A DNA stretch of 64,000 nucleotides from Lutispora saccharofermentans (GCF_024363565.1 NZ_JAJEKE010000005.1:62001-126000); one strand, 5' to 3'; positions 36,743 to 46,759 are shown, counted from the stretch's first letter. The notes: generated from the sequence alone by a model not told the origin. Numbers and translations: made by a program.

Positions 36743-37510
36743 TTAATGCATAGCTCTAATGGCGCCGTCACGGTATTCATTAGGACTTACTATTACAGGA
36801 ACATTCCCCAGATCTATTATGGAGCGTCCCCCCGCAAAACCTGACGGTTCTTTAGCGAACAATTGAGTATCATACATGGTTCCCTGGCCTGCCACCTGCT
36901 TAATTATTGCAACTTTCTTTCTGCCTGGCTTTATAACATCATAGAATTCATGTCTTTCCGTACAATCTTTTCCATTCAGTTTTTTAAGCTTTTCTCTTAT
37001 TTCTTGCACAAGCTTATCGCACACCCTGTGAGCTGCGGTAGGCCCGGTTCTGTAATGACCTTCTCCGGCTTTTAAGGTAACGTCGACAAGAATTATTATG
37101 TCTTTATCGCCCGGAGTACCAGGCCTGTTTAAGATCATTTGTTCTTGAAGATTGCCTTCAGAAGATCCGAATTCAGCTACTTGGATTCCTTCTTTGTCTA
37201 CACCGGTGAGCATTACATATACCCCTGTAAGAGTATGTGTTATTCCCTCTCCTAAGCGGCCCAGCACCTTGGCAGATATAGGCATTATGTCCATAATGCT
37301 GTTTACCCATCTGTCGTGTTCACCAGGCATAATTATTTCAATGCTCAAATCATTGATCAATGGTTCATCCCGGGTAATATCATCGATAATATTTTTTCTT
37401 AAGCTGAGACTTTTACCGGTGATCTCGGTTTTATCTGCAAATGAAACTTCTGTAATATGATAACTTTTGATCACCAATCTTCTCATTTCAATTTTATCGT
37501 TATCAACCAT
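36743..37510 (-). CDS. prdD: PrdD, D-proline reductase-associated protein (PrdA alpha-half homologue)
   Basis: Product of 255 aa, similar to PrdA residues about 165-416. Shared blocks include ITEVSFADKTEITGKSLSLR / ITEVKRGPETKIEGTTLYIR, GVQIGEFGSSEG-type sequence, NRPGTPGDKDII, AAHRVCDKLVQEIREKLKKL and DLGNVPVIVSPNEYRDGAIRA. It ends exactly where PrdA would be cleaved. ATG 37510 is the start because AAAGGA lies at the right distance; the TTG six codons upstream has no site. It sits in the prd operon between prdB and prdE. Confidence 0.87.
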   Translation of the reverse strand: MVDNDKIEMRRLVIKSYHITEVSFADKTEITGKSLSLRKNIIDDITRDEPLINDLSIEIIMPGEHDRWVNSIMDIMPISAKVLGRLGEGITHTLTGVYVMLTGVDKEGIQVAEFGSSEGNLQEQMILNRPGTPGDKDIIILVDVTLKAGEGHYRTGPTAAHRVCDKLVQEIREKLKKLNGKDCTERHEFYDVIKPGRKKVAIIKQVAGQGTMYDTQLFAKEPSGFAGGRSIIDLGNVPVIVSPNEYRDGAIRAMH

Positions 37511-37545
37511 GTTATCATTCCTTTGCAATATGGCTATATACTGTT

Positions 37546-38271
37546 TTATACTTTAGCTACATATTGGTATGGCAATGGAACTATCTTACCGGGCTGATCT
37601 ATCTTGGTCAGTTGAATCAAAGCCTCTTTTACAATATTGTATTGCATTTCTCTGTCATTTGGAGCACCTGCGTTAGCCCCCATAGGCACTAGCGGAGCAA
37701 CTGCTCTCGGAGTGCCGTTTTGTCTTACTACAGGAGGAAGAGCAGCAATGATAATAGTCGGAATTCCTGCTTCCTCGATCGCTCTCTGCACAATCACGGC
37801 AGAGCGGTGACAAGTACCTCAGCCTGCTGTCATTAAGACTCCGTCTACTCCTTCTTCCTTCAATATCTTTGCTATGGCAGGGCCGGTTTCATTTTTGAAC
37901 TTTTCCTGGTTTCCGCCGCCTCCCATAAAACCTACATGAACAGGAGCTATAGCTTTTATAAAGCCTTCTTTTGCAAGCTCATGAATTCTGTCTATAGGGA
38001 ACATACAGTTGATATCCTTGTTGACATCCCCATTATCGTATCCGCCATGAGATACCATCAATTGGCTTGAAGGGGTTGTATCTCTAACCAATCTGTACGT
38101 AAAATCCCCTGCGAGGTTAAATCTCTTATCTGATTTATCATGCACACCAGCTGCAGTTGCAATAGCAATCGTCATATCCTTAAGCTCTTTTTTTACAGGA
38201 GTCCAAACTGGCGGCGGTGTAATAGGAACATATATTTCAGACTGCATTCCTTTTACTACTGTTAAACTCAT
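37546..38271 (-). CDS. prdB: PrdB, selenocysteine-containing subunit of D-proline reductase
   Basis: Catalytic selenoprotein (gamma subunit) that attacks D-proline and opens the ring to 5-aminovalerate. An in-frame TGA at 37819-37821 splits the open frame; reading it as selenocysteine gives one 241-aa protein, the known length, with Sec at residue 151 in GUGTCHRS. A hairpin suited to SECIS starts 14 nt after the UGA. The second half continues VIVQRAIEEAG...GQ/PRAVAPLVPMGANAGAPNDRE without a start of its own. The ATG overlaps the stop of the upstream small gene (ATGA at 38268-38271), so they are translationally coupled. Confidence 0.95.
37784..37804 (-). promoter_or_regulatory. SECIS-like hairpin in prdB
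   Basis: CTCTGC / GCAGAG stem with a 9-nt loop, beginning 14 nt after the UGA (37819-37821), the position of bacterial SECIS elements recognised by SelB. Confidence 0.7.
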
Positions 38272-38528
38272 AGTTCTACCTCCTTATCGGATTTATTTCT
38301 TTTTTCAATATTGCTTACATACTTTTCATTGGCATCAGGGCTCAGCACTTCCAGATAGCTCATGTTAAATCCAACTTCCTGTCCTACTTTAAGAGGATAA
38401 TCGGTAATGAGCATTCTCATCGGGACCTTTACAAAGCCTAACCTTCCTTTTAAATCTAAGGCCACACAACCGTCGTGAACCTCTACAATGATGCCCTCCA
38501 TATATATTATCTTATCTCCGTATTTCAT
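38268..38528 (-). CDS. Small conserved prd-operon protein between prdA and prdB
   Basis: Product of 86 aa of the small-protein family that sits between prdA and prdB in other clostridia (CBO2463/CBO2479-type, from memory). It begins MKYGDKIIYMEGIIVEVHDG and looks like a small beta barrel, with alternating hydrophobic strands (ALDLKGRLGFVKVPMRMLI) and a charged C-terminal tail. It has no catalytic motif or membrane segment. It lies 13 bp after prdA and overlaps prdB by four bases. A structural or assembly role in the reductase complex is inferred from conserved location only. Confidence 0.75.
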   Translation of the reverse strand: MKYGDKIIYMEGIIVEVHDGCVALDLKGRLGFVKVPMRMLITDYPLKVGQEVGFNMSYLEVLSPDANEKYVSNIEKRNKSDKEVEL

Positions 38529-38541
38529 AATTTACCTTTAA

Positions 38542-40407
38542 TCACTTTGTAGAATATTTTTCTTTTCTTTTTTGGCTCATAGGTATCGCGGTTTCATTTT
38601 CTGCTCTTTCAATCTTTTTGCCTGTTACCTTTTCCATTAATTCTAAGTTGTTTTCTTTAACATTGACGTTCCATTTTCTTTCTGATTCTTTAACAGGTTC
38701 GCCGGCCATAGCTGCTTTTAACATGGCAAGTGCTCTTAAAGCATCTTCTTTAGTCAATGTGTTGCAGCCTAAAACTTCATTTTCTATGCCTGCCTCAGAT
38801 TTATTCATGTCGACCATATGGGTCATATATTTGTTGCCGACGACAAGTGCGCCCTGCACTGCACAGAAGGACATGCCTACAACAGGTATTCCTCTCATGC
38901 CGATTTGCTCAATATGGCTGGCAAAGTCTATATGATTGTTTCCGAAACCTTCAGTGGTTACAAAAGCGCCTTCTGCATCCATTGCTTCTACCGTCATACC
39001 GACTCTTTCGGATACATAGAACTTTTCCGAGTTGATCTGCGGGCTTCCCACAAACACAACCGCAGCCAAATCGACCTCTTCATCATTTAATGTTTCAAGG
39101 ACCAGAGGTTCTCTCCAATAGTGCCTTGAGCACTCTTTTGATGCAGGCCCTATGCATGTAAGTGCATGAATACCTCCATCCAATACCTCAAGGGGTGAAA
39201 ATACTATCGGAACATTTCCTAAGTCTACATTGGGTTTTCCGCCGAGCACGCCTACAGGCTCAACAGGCAATATCAGATTATCGTGCATTGCGCCTTGACC
39301 CATTATTTCCTTCACTATAACAACTTTCTTCTTGCCCGGCCTTCTGTTCTGAACGAATTCCTCCGTATCAACAACAAGGCTTTCATCAAGATTTTTAAGG
39401 GCTTCTCTGATTTCTTGAGTTACAACATCAGTTGCTCTATGAGCAGCAAGTGGTCCCGGTCTTTCCATATTTGTATGTTCTTTTATCACAACTTCTGATT
39501 TTATAAAAATTTCTCCCTTTTCCGGAGCACCGGGCCTTCCCCACATTATATTCTCTTCTAATATCCCTTCTGATGAACCGAATTCGCCAATCTGCACTCC
39601 CAGCTCATCAGTGCCTGTTACCATCATAATAGCTCCGTCAATAACCCTTGTTATTCCGCTTCCCAGCTTGCTCTCGCCTTCTTTTACAGCTATAGGCTGA
39701 ACGTCCATTATTGTCTCGGAATAAGTGTTGTACTTATCGGGAGTTATTATATCTATCTTGAACTTCTTTACCAATTTATCTGCTTTTATTGCATCTTCTT
39801 CAATGCCTTCTCTGATATAAAGAGTGGTTCCCTCAATCTTGGTTTCGGGTCCTCGCTTTACTTCGGTTATCTTGAAATGCTTCTTTATCAATTTCCTTAC
39901 AGCCTTAACTTCTCCGGCGGCTTCTGCTTCCTTCTCTATTGCCGGTGCTGCCAAAGGTGCTGACTCCACTGCGGGAATTGCAAATCCCGGCTGTCCCCCC
40001 ATTGGTATTTCAAGATTTATATCCTTGCCTTCTCCAATATGAATTTTCAGCACTCCGCCATTTGACGAAGGTACAAAAACCGGTTGCTTTGCCGCTGCCA
40101 TAGCTGGTGCTGATTCTGCTGCCGATTCTTTTTTGGAGTCTTCTTCTTCGACTTCCTTGACACCTTCTACTGCATCTGCTGTAATAGGCGTCAATGAATC
40201 AATGGTTTTAATCAATTTTGCTCCCAATACCTGTCCGATTTTTAAAGTGCTTTCATCAATATTCAACAATCCTGAGTCTACCAAATCCGGAAATATTGAT
40301 GGGTCCTCCAGATTATCTGCAGAAATCACAGTGCCTGCTTCAGTTCTGCAGCATACAACTGCGGGATCATTCTTATGGTGTAGAGCGTTTTCTGCCGACA
40401 TTGACAT
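38542..40407 (-). CDS. prdA: PrdA, proprotein of D-proline reductase (pyruvoyl enzyme)
   Basis: Product of 621 aa. The family proprotein is cleaved to a ~45 kDa and a ~23 kDa chain, with the new N-terminal cysteine turned into a pyruvoyl group that binds D-proline. The site here is HALT|CIGPASKE, with Cys418 matching the position known in Clostridium sticklandii. An RnfC/lipoyl-like N-terminal region (about 1-160, A/E/P-rich linker around 90-165) precedes the conserved core. The core has GSGITRVIDGAIMMVTG and GEFGSSEGILEENIMWGRPG. The start at ATG 40407 has GGAGG eight bases upstream. It lies 79 bp after prdC and is transcribed with prdB. Confidence 0.96.
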   Translation of the reverse strand: MSMSAENALHHKNDPAVVCCRTEAGTVISADNLEDPSIFPDLVDSGLLNIDESTLKIGQVLGAKLIKTIDSLTPITADAVEGVKEVEEEDSKKESAAESAPAMAAAKQPVFVPSSNGGVLKIHIGEGKDINLEIPMGGQPGFAIPAVESAPLAAPAIEKEAEAAGEVKAVRKLIKKHFKITEVKRGPETKIEGTTLYIREGIEEDAIKADKLVKKFKIDIITPDKYNTYSETIMDVQPIAVKEGESKLGSGITRVIDGAIMMVTGTDELGVQIGEFGSSEGILEENIMWGRPGAPEKGEIFIKSEVVIKEHTNMERPGPLAAHRATDVVTQEIREALKNLDESLVVDTEEFVQNRRPGKKKVVIVKEIMGQGAMHDNLILPVEPVGVLGGKPNVDLGNVPIVFSPLEVLDGGIHALTCIGPASKECSRHYWREPLVLETLNDEEVDLAAVVFVGSPQINSEKFYVSERVGMTVEAMDAEGAFVTTEGFGNNHIDFASHIEQIGMRGIPVVGMSFCAVQGALVVGNKYMTHMVDMNKSEAGIENEVLGCNTLTKEDALRALAMLKAAMAGEPVKESERKWNVNVKENNLELMEKVTGKKIERAENETAIPMSQKRKEKYSTK

Positions 40408-40486
40408 AAATTTTACCTCCTTTAAGTATGAAAATTGATTTTATATTAAAAATAAATATTTAATATATTCTTGATTCTCCAGAAGG

Positions 40487-41785
40487 TTATGCTTTAGTCT
40501 TTCTAACCAGCTTATGACCCGCAGCTCTGAGCGCATGATCTGTACTATGATATGTTGGAACTCCTAGCCTAGGAGTTACAGTCATTACCGTGTTCGTTCA
40601 GTCGCCACAGGTTCCTGTCAGAATAACCTCTGCACCTTCCTTTTTCAGATCCAAAACGGTGGATGCTTGACCCGGACATACTCCAGGCTTTTCACATCTC
40701 CATCTTCCATTTACTTCAACCATTCTCTTGCATTTTCTCTCTGCAACAACTCGGGCTCCCATAGCCTTTGCAATCTCCCTCAACCTTTCTTCCTGAGCAC
40801 CGCATTCACATGCAAGTATTCCTACTTTTCTGGTTTCTTTTGGAAATGGCATTGCTACTATGATTCCACCTAAAGTCTTTACTATCGGTGATGTTTCTTC
40901 TCCATGTTTCCCTGTAAAAGGCCCTCCAAGAACTATCTCGCCATGCGGTTCTACATAGCCGCCAGCTGCTTCTATATACTTTTTAACGGGATATCCTATA
41001 GGTACATCCAAAAATACTTTGCCTTTCAGAGCATTCTTTACTCTTCCTACTACCGTCAAATCTTTATCAATAACCGGCTTCCTTTGTTCTATCGCTAAGG
41101 TGACGTTCTTGACAGTTTCAACATTGGATATAACAGCATTAGCAACACTGGGCAGTTCTCCCGGTTTTAATTCCACTCCTAAAATTTCCCTTACTATTAC
41201 CCTTTCATCTCCTGCAGGGTACATATCGGGCAATATTTTTATTGATATGTTGTCCTCAGGCTTTAAGACCTTGTTTATAGCTTTTATTGCCTTAAGATTT
41301 TTAACCTTTATTGCGATATATCCTGTCTTGGCCTTTGTAATTTCCATAAGGTATTTTATTCCCCTGATGATCACATCCGGATTTTGTTCCAAATATGCAA
41401 TATTATGCAGCAAAATCGGTTCGCACTCAGCAGCATTTGCGATAATACATCCTCGCGAAAGATCCGTCTTAAACTTTACATGGGCTGGAAAACCAGCTCC
41501 TCCTGAACCAACTATGCCCGCTTCTTTTATAGCTTCCAAATGATCCTTGGTTTTTTTTATCGGGATAAAATCTCTGGATTGCTCATCAAAGGCTTCTATA
41601 ACTATTGCTGTATCGTTTATTTCCTTTACTACACCTGAAACGCTGGAATGGATATTGGCACCAAGGCCGGTTGGGGCTGCTATAAGCTGTCCTCTTTTAA
41701 CCTCATCTCCAACTTTTACAATTGGTGAACATGGGGCTCCTACATGTTGTCTGAGCAACAGTGTAACCTGTTCCATCATTCTCAC
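40487..41785 (-). CDS. prdC: PrdC, RnfC-like selenoprotein electron carrier for proline reductase
   Basis: Product of 432 aa when the in-frame TGA at 40598-40600 is read as selenocysteine (residue 396, in TGTCGDUTNT). The frame then continues 36 residues to TAA at 40487. The N-terminal barrel-sandwich region resembles RnfC (RQHVGAPCSPIVKVGDEVKRGQLIA, SSVSGVVKEI). The following core has GSGGAGFPAHVKF and NAAECEPILLHN, and an SLBB-like part (about 240-290) follows. A CX3C-type redox region, LACECGAQEERL and VCPGQASTV, lies near the end. It is thought to pass electrons from NADH to PrdB. It is the first gene after the sigma-54 promoter and lies upstream of prdA. Confidence 0.94.
40559..40577 (-). 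promoter_or_regulatory. SECIS-like hairpin in prdC
   Basis: AACTCCTA / TAGGAGTT perfect 8-bp stem with a GGC loop, starting 20 nt after the UGA (40598-40600). Confidence 0.7.
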
Positions 41786-41829
41786 CTCCTTTGTTAAAAG
41801 TAAATCAAACTATTCCGCCCTATATATCT

Positions 41830-41845
41830 TGCAATTTCAGTGCCA
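41830..41845 (-). promoter_or_regulatory. Sigma-54 promoter of the prd structural operon
   Basis: On the minus strand TGGCACTGAAATTGCA contains the invariant TGGCAC-N5-TTGC with exact spacing. It lies 45 bp before prdC, giving a leader of about 35 nt. The regulator gene upstream encodes a sigma-54 activator (PrdR). Confidence 0.85.
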
Positions 41846-41908
41846 ACATTGTTAAAAAAATTGCAAATTTCTGATACATTCTTTTTTATCTGAAAATACT
41901 GCTTAATC

Positions 41909-41958
41909 AAAAGATAGAAGCTATTGAAAACAAAGGCTTTCAATAGCTTCTATCTTTT
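41909..41958 (-). terminator. Strong terminator hairpin between prdR and prdC
   Basis: Perfect 21-bp inverted repeat (41909-41929 / 41938-41958) with an 8-nt loop, ending on the minus strand in CTTTTGATT. It uncouples prdR from the structural genes. Confidence 0.85.
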
Positions 41959-42030
41959 TCATTTCCTATTAAAAAAATAAATTTATCAACTGAATTGTTC
42001 TTTGAAAAAGGAAAGCAAATGAGGAAAATC

Positions 42031-42167
42031 GTCAAATATTTTACATTTGCTTATTAATTTTTTCTATACAGAATTATCTTATCATATGTTTTATCAATAC
42101 ATCCTACTAAGGACCTACCTGGAAAAGCGAGTGTCATTTATTTTACATGGTGTCAAATTTTTCACAT
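42031..42167 (-). promoter_or_regulatory. Three copies of a 16-bp dyad, probable PrdR enhancer sites
   Basis: GTCAAATATTTTACAT (42031-42046), GTCATTTATTTTACAT (42133-42148) and GTCAAATTTTTCACAT (42152-42167). The core GTNAAATATTTNAC is a dyad. The last two are 19 bp apart. They lie 185-320 bp upstream of the sigma-54 promoter of prdC and just after the prdR stop. Binding is inferred. Confidence 0.6.
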
Positions 42168-42173
42168 ATGGAT

Positions 42174-43958
42174 TTATAAGTATTCCTTTAAATCATACTG
42201 CTTGAGCTTATAGTAAAGGCTTCCCCTTTCTATATTCAGCATTACTGCTGCTTTTGCTTTATTGCCGCCGGTCATCTCCATCACTTCTTTTATACTCCTC
42301 TTTTCTACATCGGCTATGACCTTTTTCAAATCATAATTCATGCCTATGCCCTGCCTGGAATCCCTGCTATCTTTTATAAAAGTTTTGTTAAAAACTTCAT
42401 CAGGAAGCATATCCTTTTTTATCTTCCCGTCCGGAGATAGGATTATAAGCCTTTCCACCATGTTCCTGAGCTCTCTTATATTGCCCTTCCATTCATAATC
42501 GGTGAGTATTTTCATCACTTCAGGGTCAATCTCTATTTCATGTATTTCATTATATTCTCCGAACTCCGAAAAAAAGCTTCTTATAAGCTCCGGCAAGTCC
42601 TCTTTTCTCTCCCTCAGCGGCGGAAGCGGTATAGAAACCACGCATAATCTGTAATAGAGGTCTTCTCTAAAAGTCTCCTCCAGCATCATCTTCTTTAAAT
42701 CCTTATTGGTAGCTGCGAGTATTCTTACATCAACATTTATGGATTTGTCACCGCCTACCCTGGTGATCACACCATCTTGCAAAACACGCAAGAGCTTGGC
42801 TTGCATCTCAATCGGCATATCCCCTATTTCATCTAAAAAGAGAGTGCCTTCATTGGCCAGTTCAAATTTCCCCATCTTGCCCTTTTTCAGTGCTCCTGTA
42901 AAAGCTCCTCCTTCATAGCCGAAGAGTTCACTTTCAAACAAATTATATGGTATGGCACTGCAGTTTATAGGGACAAAGTGCCCCTGTCTTCCGCTTTCCT
43001 GATGTATAGCCCTTGCAAATACTTCTTTGCCCGTGCCGCTCTCTCCCGTGATAAGTACGCTGGCATTTGATTTCGCTACCTGCTTTGCCAATGTGATGGA
43101 ATTGACTATGGTCTTGCTTTTTCCAATGATATTCCCAAAAGTAAACTTTGCTTCTGTAATGTTTTTCATCTGCTCTTCCAGGAATTTGACCTTTGATCTT
43201 TCACTTTCGAGCTGCATGGATAGATTATTTATCTCTGTAATGTCTCTGTCGGTGGATACCGCTCCTACCATCTTGCCCTCGTACACCAAAGGCACCGCGC
43301 TTATTGCCACATAAGAGCCTTCCTTGGGCCTATGGGTATGATTTTTAAAAGGCTTCTTCTCTTCTATCACTTTCGCTATCAAGGCGTTGGGGAAAACTTC
43401 CTTTATATTTTTGCCGATGATTTCGCTGCTGTTTATGCCGTAGAGCTTTTCTGAACTCTGATTCCATAAGCTGACTACCCCTTCATTATTTACAACGCAT
43501 ACTGCTTCGTGGAGGTTCTCGAGGATAGTACTGAGCTGCAGCACTATATCTTCTACTGCAACATAAAAAGTGTCAAGAAGATCCTTTGATGTTACAATAC
43601 CTATTACCTCAGCTCCATCTGTCACAGGCAATCTGCCTATTCCTTTGCTGACCATAATATCCCTTGCAGATTTCACCTTCTCCGATTGCAAAATGGTGCA
43701 AACTTCTGTGCTCATATAGTCTTTAACCGGCTGTGTGAAATCAATTTTTTCTTTTTTGAGCCTACATATATCCGTCTTAGTGAGCATACCTTCAATATAT
43801 TCTTTGTCTGCGTCTTTTTTTACCACAATAACTTCATCTCTTGCATTTGAAAGCATCATTTCAACAGCATGGTTTATGGATATATCAGAGTTTGTTTTTA
43901 TCACATCTCTATCCATTATTTCAGATACACGCATAAATATTGATTGATTATAAAACAT
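42174..43958 (-). CDS. prdR: PrdR, sigma-54-dependent activator of proline reductase genes
   Basis: Product of 594 aa. Two N-terminal CBS domains (about 8-120; [61 protein letters not shown]) precede PAS (about 135-245). The sigma-54 AAA+ domain (about 270-500) has [26 protein letters not shown] and [11 protein letters not shown] Fis-type HTH ([23 protein letters not shown]) is at the end. In Clostridioides difficile PrdR activates prd genes in response to proline. ATG 43958 has GGTGGTGA at the proper distance. It lies upstream of the structural operon, separated by a terminator. Confidence 0.92.
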   Translation of the reverse strand: MFYNQSIFMRVSEIMDRDVIKTNSDISINHAVEMMLSNARDEVIVVKKDADKEYIEGMLTKTDICRLKKEKIDFTQPVKDYMSTEVCTILQSEKVKSARDIMVSKGIGRLPVTDGAEVIGIVTSKDLLDTFYVAVEDIVLQLSTILENLHEAVCVVNNEGVVSLWNQSSEKLYGINSSEIIGKNIKEVFPNALIAKVIEEKKPFKNHTHRPKEGSYVAISAVPLVYEGKMVGAVSTDRDITEINNLSMQLESERSKVKFLEEQMKNITEAKFTFGNIIGKSKTIVNSITLAKQVAKSNASVLITGESGTGKEVFARAIHQESGRQGHFVPINCSAIPYNLFESELFGYEGGAFTGALKKGKMGKFELANEGTLFLDEIGDMPIEMQAKLLRVLQDGVITRVGGDKSINVDVRILAATNKDLKKMMLEETFREDLYYRLCVVSIPLPPLRERKEDLPELIRSFFSEFGEYNEIHEIEIDPEVMKILTDYEWKGNIRELRNMVERLIILSPDGKIKKDMLPDEVFNKTFIKDSRDSRQGIGMNYDLKKVIADVEKRSIKEVMEMTGGNKAKAAVMLNIERGSLYYKLKQYDLKEYL

Positions 43959-44031
43959 ACAAATCACCACCAGAATATATTAACAAGTAAATTTAAGCGC
44001 ATGTTTATTGTAATTATGCAAGCCAAAGCCT

Positions 44032-45741
44032 TTATTTTTCGATGCAGATATCTGCCATCAATACACCTTTTGTATTTTGGGATGCATCCTTGTAAGGTAT
44101 TGAAATTGCTATACAGTAGTTAAATGAAACATTTGATATATATGGTTCTGAATAATATTCTTTTCCTGAAATAGACTCTTTAAAATAGGGGCGGTGTGAG
44201 TAATTATTATTGCCGGTTATAGGGACACTGGCTGATACCATGTCTCCATCTGAATTGATTATCCCTATGTACTCAAGCTGTTTATATTTTAAGCTCATAT
44301 CTTTAAGAGCCTGTGAAGCTTTGTCAATGGAAATCCCTTTTGAATTTATATTTGAATTTATATCTTTTAAAATTCCAAAGCTTTCATTTATTAGTTTCTT
44401 TTCTTTATCTCCTATTTTTACTTTATTGATAAATGATTTTAAATAACTGTCAGCTTCAATGGTCATGTCGTTCAAATTATTAGCCATTTCAAACATTTCC
44501 TGAACTGAAGCCGACTGCTCCTCTGCTGATGCGGATACTTCCTCAGCCCCTGCAGCCGTTTCCTGAATATTGATATTTATCTTCTCCATCATAGTATCAA
44601 CATCTTCAGCCATCTTATTAGATTCATCAGCCAAATCAATTATCTGAACAACGGCATCATACGTAGCCTTTGCTGCTTCAATGATCTGCTCTAATGACTC
44701 ATTAGTCTTGTCAGCCTGCGAAATATCCTGTGAAATCTGCTCTGCCCCATCTCGTGTTTCTTTTGTTATCACATTGATCTTACCGATTATGGTTTCAATA
44801 AGTTTCCTTATCTCATCTGCAGAGTCCGCCGATTGCTCTGCCAGCTTTCTTACCTCATCAGCTACCACGGCAAATCCTTTACCGCTTTCACCGGCTCTTG
44901 CCGCCTCAATTGCGGCATTTAATGCAAGCATATTTGTTCTTTCACTTATTTCAGTCACAGCAGCAGTTATGCTGTTTATTTTTACGGCTTCTTCTCCCAG
45001 CTCTTGAATATCATTTGCTGTTTTAATACTTCCGGCGGCAGTGCTCTTCATTATTCCCACCAATAAATTGATTGACTTATTGTTCTCTTCTACACGATCC
45101 ATCATTTCGCCTGCAATGTTTTGCGTTTTCTTTGCATATTGCACTATTTTATTAGAGTTATCAGCCATATTCTGTGTGCTTATTTTTGCGGATGCTGTCC
45201 TCTCCGATTGTTCGCAGCTGCCTTCCGCGATATGTGTTATGGTTTGGGCTATTGATTGAGATGCGACTTCGTTTTGTTCAAGGCTTTTGCTCAGATTGAC
45301 AGACATATCTTTGATCTTTTGTGTGATGGCAGCAATCTCGCATACAACCTTTTTCGTGTTGTTTGTGATCTTATTTATATTATCTCCTATACCCTCTATA
45401 ATCCATATATCTTTCGCTCTGTTTGTAAGCTGCCCGTCTGCAATATCCATGATGCTGTTTCTGAACCTGTCTATAGCCTTAAAAAAATAAGCAAAGAACA
45501 CAAAGGCCAATAGCAATGTCGCAACCATTAAACCTGCTATCACTAATATTAAAGGCCTCTGATTTGCCGAATTGAATTGGATTATAAAGCTGTCCAATTC
45601 CTGAGATGATGTAATGTATTGCGGTGAGACCATATGTAATACCGAATCGACGGTATTTTGAATAGCAAAATATACTCCGCTAAAAAGCAAAATAAGTATA
45701 AGACAAACAACTATCAATATCTTTGCCTTCACGCTAAACAT
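44032..45741 (-). CDS. Methyl-accepting chemotaxis protein with C-terminal Cache-like domain
   Basis: Product of 569 aa. Two transmembrane helices (about 6-26 and 62-88) frame only about 35 extracellular residues, too few for a normal sensor. A short linker and the MA signalling domain (about 120-440) follow, with tip [40 protein letters not shown]. Then comes a C-terminal domain of about 110 residues ([55 protein letters not shown]...GVLMADI). It has the PDC/Cache fold pattern normally found outside the cell. This order places the sensor in the cytoplasm. It lies 17 bp after dapB in the same direction. Confidence 0.88.
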   Translation of the reverse strand: MFSVKAKILIVVCLILILLFSGVYFAIQNTVDSVLHMVSPQYITSSQELDSFIIQFNSANQRPLILVIAGLMVATLLLAFVFFAYFFKAIDRFRNSIMDIADGQLTNRAKDIWIIEGIGDNINKITNNTKKVVCEIAAITQKIKDMSVNLSKSLEQNEVASQSIAQTITHIAEGSCEQSERTASAKISTQNMADNSNKIVQYAKKTQNIAGEMMDRVEENNKSINLLVGIMKSTAAGSIKTANDIQELGEEAVKINSITAAVTEISERTNMLALNAAIEAARAGESGKGFAVVADEVRKLAEQSADSADEIRKLIETIIGKINVITKETRDGAEQISQDISQADKTNESLEQIIEAAKATYDAVVQIIDLADESNKMAEDVDTMMEKININIQETAAGAEEVSASAEEQSASVQEMFEMANNLNDMTIEADSYLKSFINKVKIGDKEKKLINESFGILKDINSNINSKGISIDKASQALKDMSLKYKQLEYIGIINSDGDMVSASVPITGNNNYSHRPYFKESISGKEYYSEPYISNVSFNYCIAISIPYKDASQNTKGVLMADICIEK

Positions 45742-45758
45742 CCCCTATCCCATATTTA

Positions 45759-46559
45759 TTATTTTATTCCTAAAACGTCTTTTACCGTATACAATCCCGG
45801 CTCCTTGCAATACAAAAATGCTGCTGCTTCACAGGCTCCCTGGGCAAAGCATTCCCAGTTATAAGCATGATGTGTTATTTCAAGCCTTTCTCCCATAAGT
45901 CCGAACATAACCGTATGGCTGCTGGATATATCACCGGCTCTTAAAGAATGATATCCTATGCTTCCTGATACCCTATCTCCCCTTCCTTCTCTGCCAAAAA
46001 CGGCAATATCTTTAAGCTCTTGGTCAAGAGCTTCTGCGATTACTTGTCCCATTTCCAAAGATGTGCCGCTCGGAGCATCCTTTTTATGCTTATCATGCAT
46101 TTCAATTATCTCGATATCAGATACATTTCCTATTGTTTTTGCGGCTAACTCCAACAGCTTATACATAAGGTTGACCACTCTGGATGTATTGGCGGCATAT
46201 AAAACCGGTATGTGCTTTGATACCTCTTCTATTCTGCAAAACTGCTCTTCTGAAAAACCGGTAGTTCCGCAAACCACAGCTTTATTTGCTTTTAATGCGG
46301 CTTCCATTACCTCCATGGAAAACTCTGTTGTGGTATAGTCAATGATCACATCGCATTGGTCTATAATCGAATTTATGTCATCTGATACAAAAGCATTCAA
46401 CCTTTCTCCCGTGCCAACAGCCATTCCTATATCTTGTCCAATATAATTCCTCCCTTTAGGTGCTACACCTGCTACTATTTTCATGTCGGCTCTCTTGCTT
46501 GCTATCCTGGTAATAAGGCTTCCCATCTTGCCTCTGGGTCCAGCTATGAGAATATTCAT
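45759..46559 (-). CDS. dapB: 4-hydroxy-tetrahydrodipicolinate reductase
   Basis: Lysine/diaminopimelate pathway enzyme of 266 aa, the usual length. The N-terminal nucleotide-binding motif is AGPRGKMGSLI. The catalytic motif is EMHDKHKKDAPSGT, with the acid/base histidine and lysine. VCGTTGFSEEQ and RAGDISSSHTVMFG complete the family set. It starts at ATG 46559 with GGGAGGT upstream. It is alone apart from the chemoreceptor that follows; no other dap gene is here, and its place next to a receptor and the prd locus is unusual. A specialised role cannot be excluded, but the residues look fully functional. Confidence 0.9.
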   Translation of the reverse strand: MNILIAGPRGKMGSLITRIASKRADMKIVAGVAPKGRNYIGQDIGMAVGTGERLNAFVSDDINSIIDQCDVIIDYTTTEFSMEVMEAALKANKAVVCGTTGFSEEQFCRIEEVSKHIPVLYAANTSRVVNLMYKLLELAAKTIGNVSDIEIIEMHDKHKKDAPSGTSLEMGQVIAEALDQELKDIAVFGREGRGDRVSGSIGYHSLRAGDISSSHTVMFGLMGERLEITHHAYNWECFAQGACEAAAFLYCKEPGLYTVKDVLGIK

Positions 46560-46725
46560 GCATGCATACCTCCCATATTCAGTTATAAGGTAAAATATAG
46601 AAATATTTAGCTTACCAATTTACAGTATATATATAAATATTATTTTAATCAATGTATTAATATATTGAATATTCCTAAAATAGTCGAAAAAGAACCATTT
46701 GTGGAGGAAAATGTTAAAATATATA

Positions 46726-46759
46726 AACCAGCATCAAAATCCTGATGCTGGTTTTTTCT
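46726..46759. terminator. Terminator at the 3' end of the HD-GYP gene
   Basis: AACCAGCATC (46726-46735) / GATGCTGGTT (46744-46753) plus TTTT. It is identical in stem and lead-in to the terminator at 29148-29180, 17 kb away. Confidence 0.85.

Noticed and set aside
37546..38271. prdB as two genes or a nonsense-broken pseudogene
   Set aside because: The in-frame TGA has the known GUGTCHR context of PrdB, the frame continues without shift and a SECIS-like stem follows; it is a selenocysteine codon.
40487..40600. prdC ending at the TGA at 40598
   Set aside because: The frame continues 36 residues to TAA and a perfect 8-bp hairpin follows the TGA; PrdC is a known selenoprotein.
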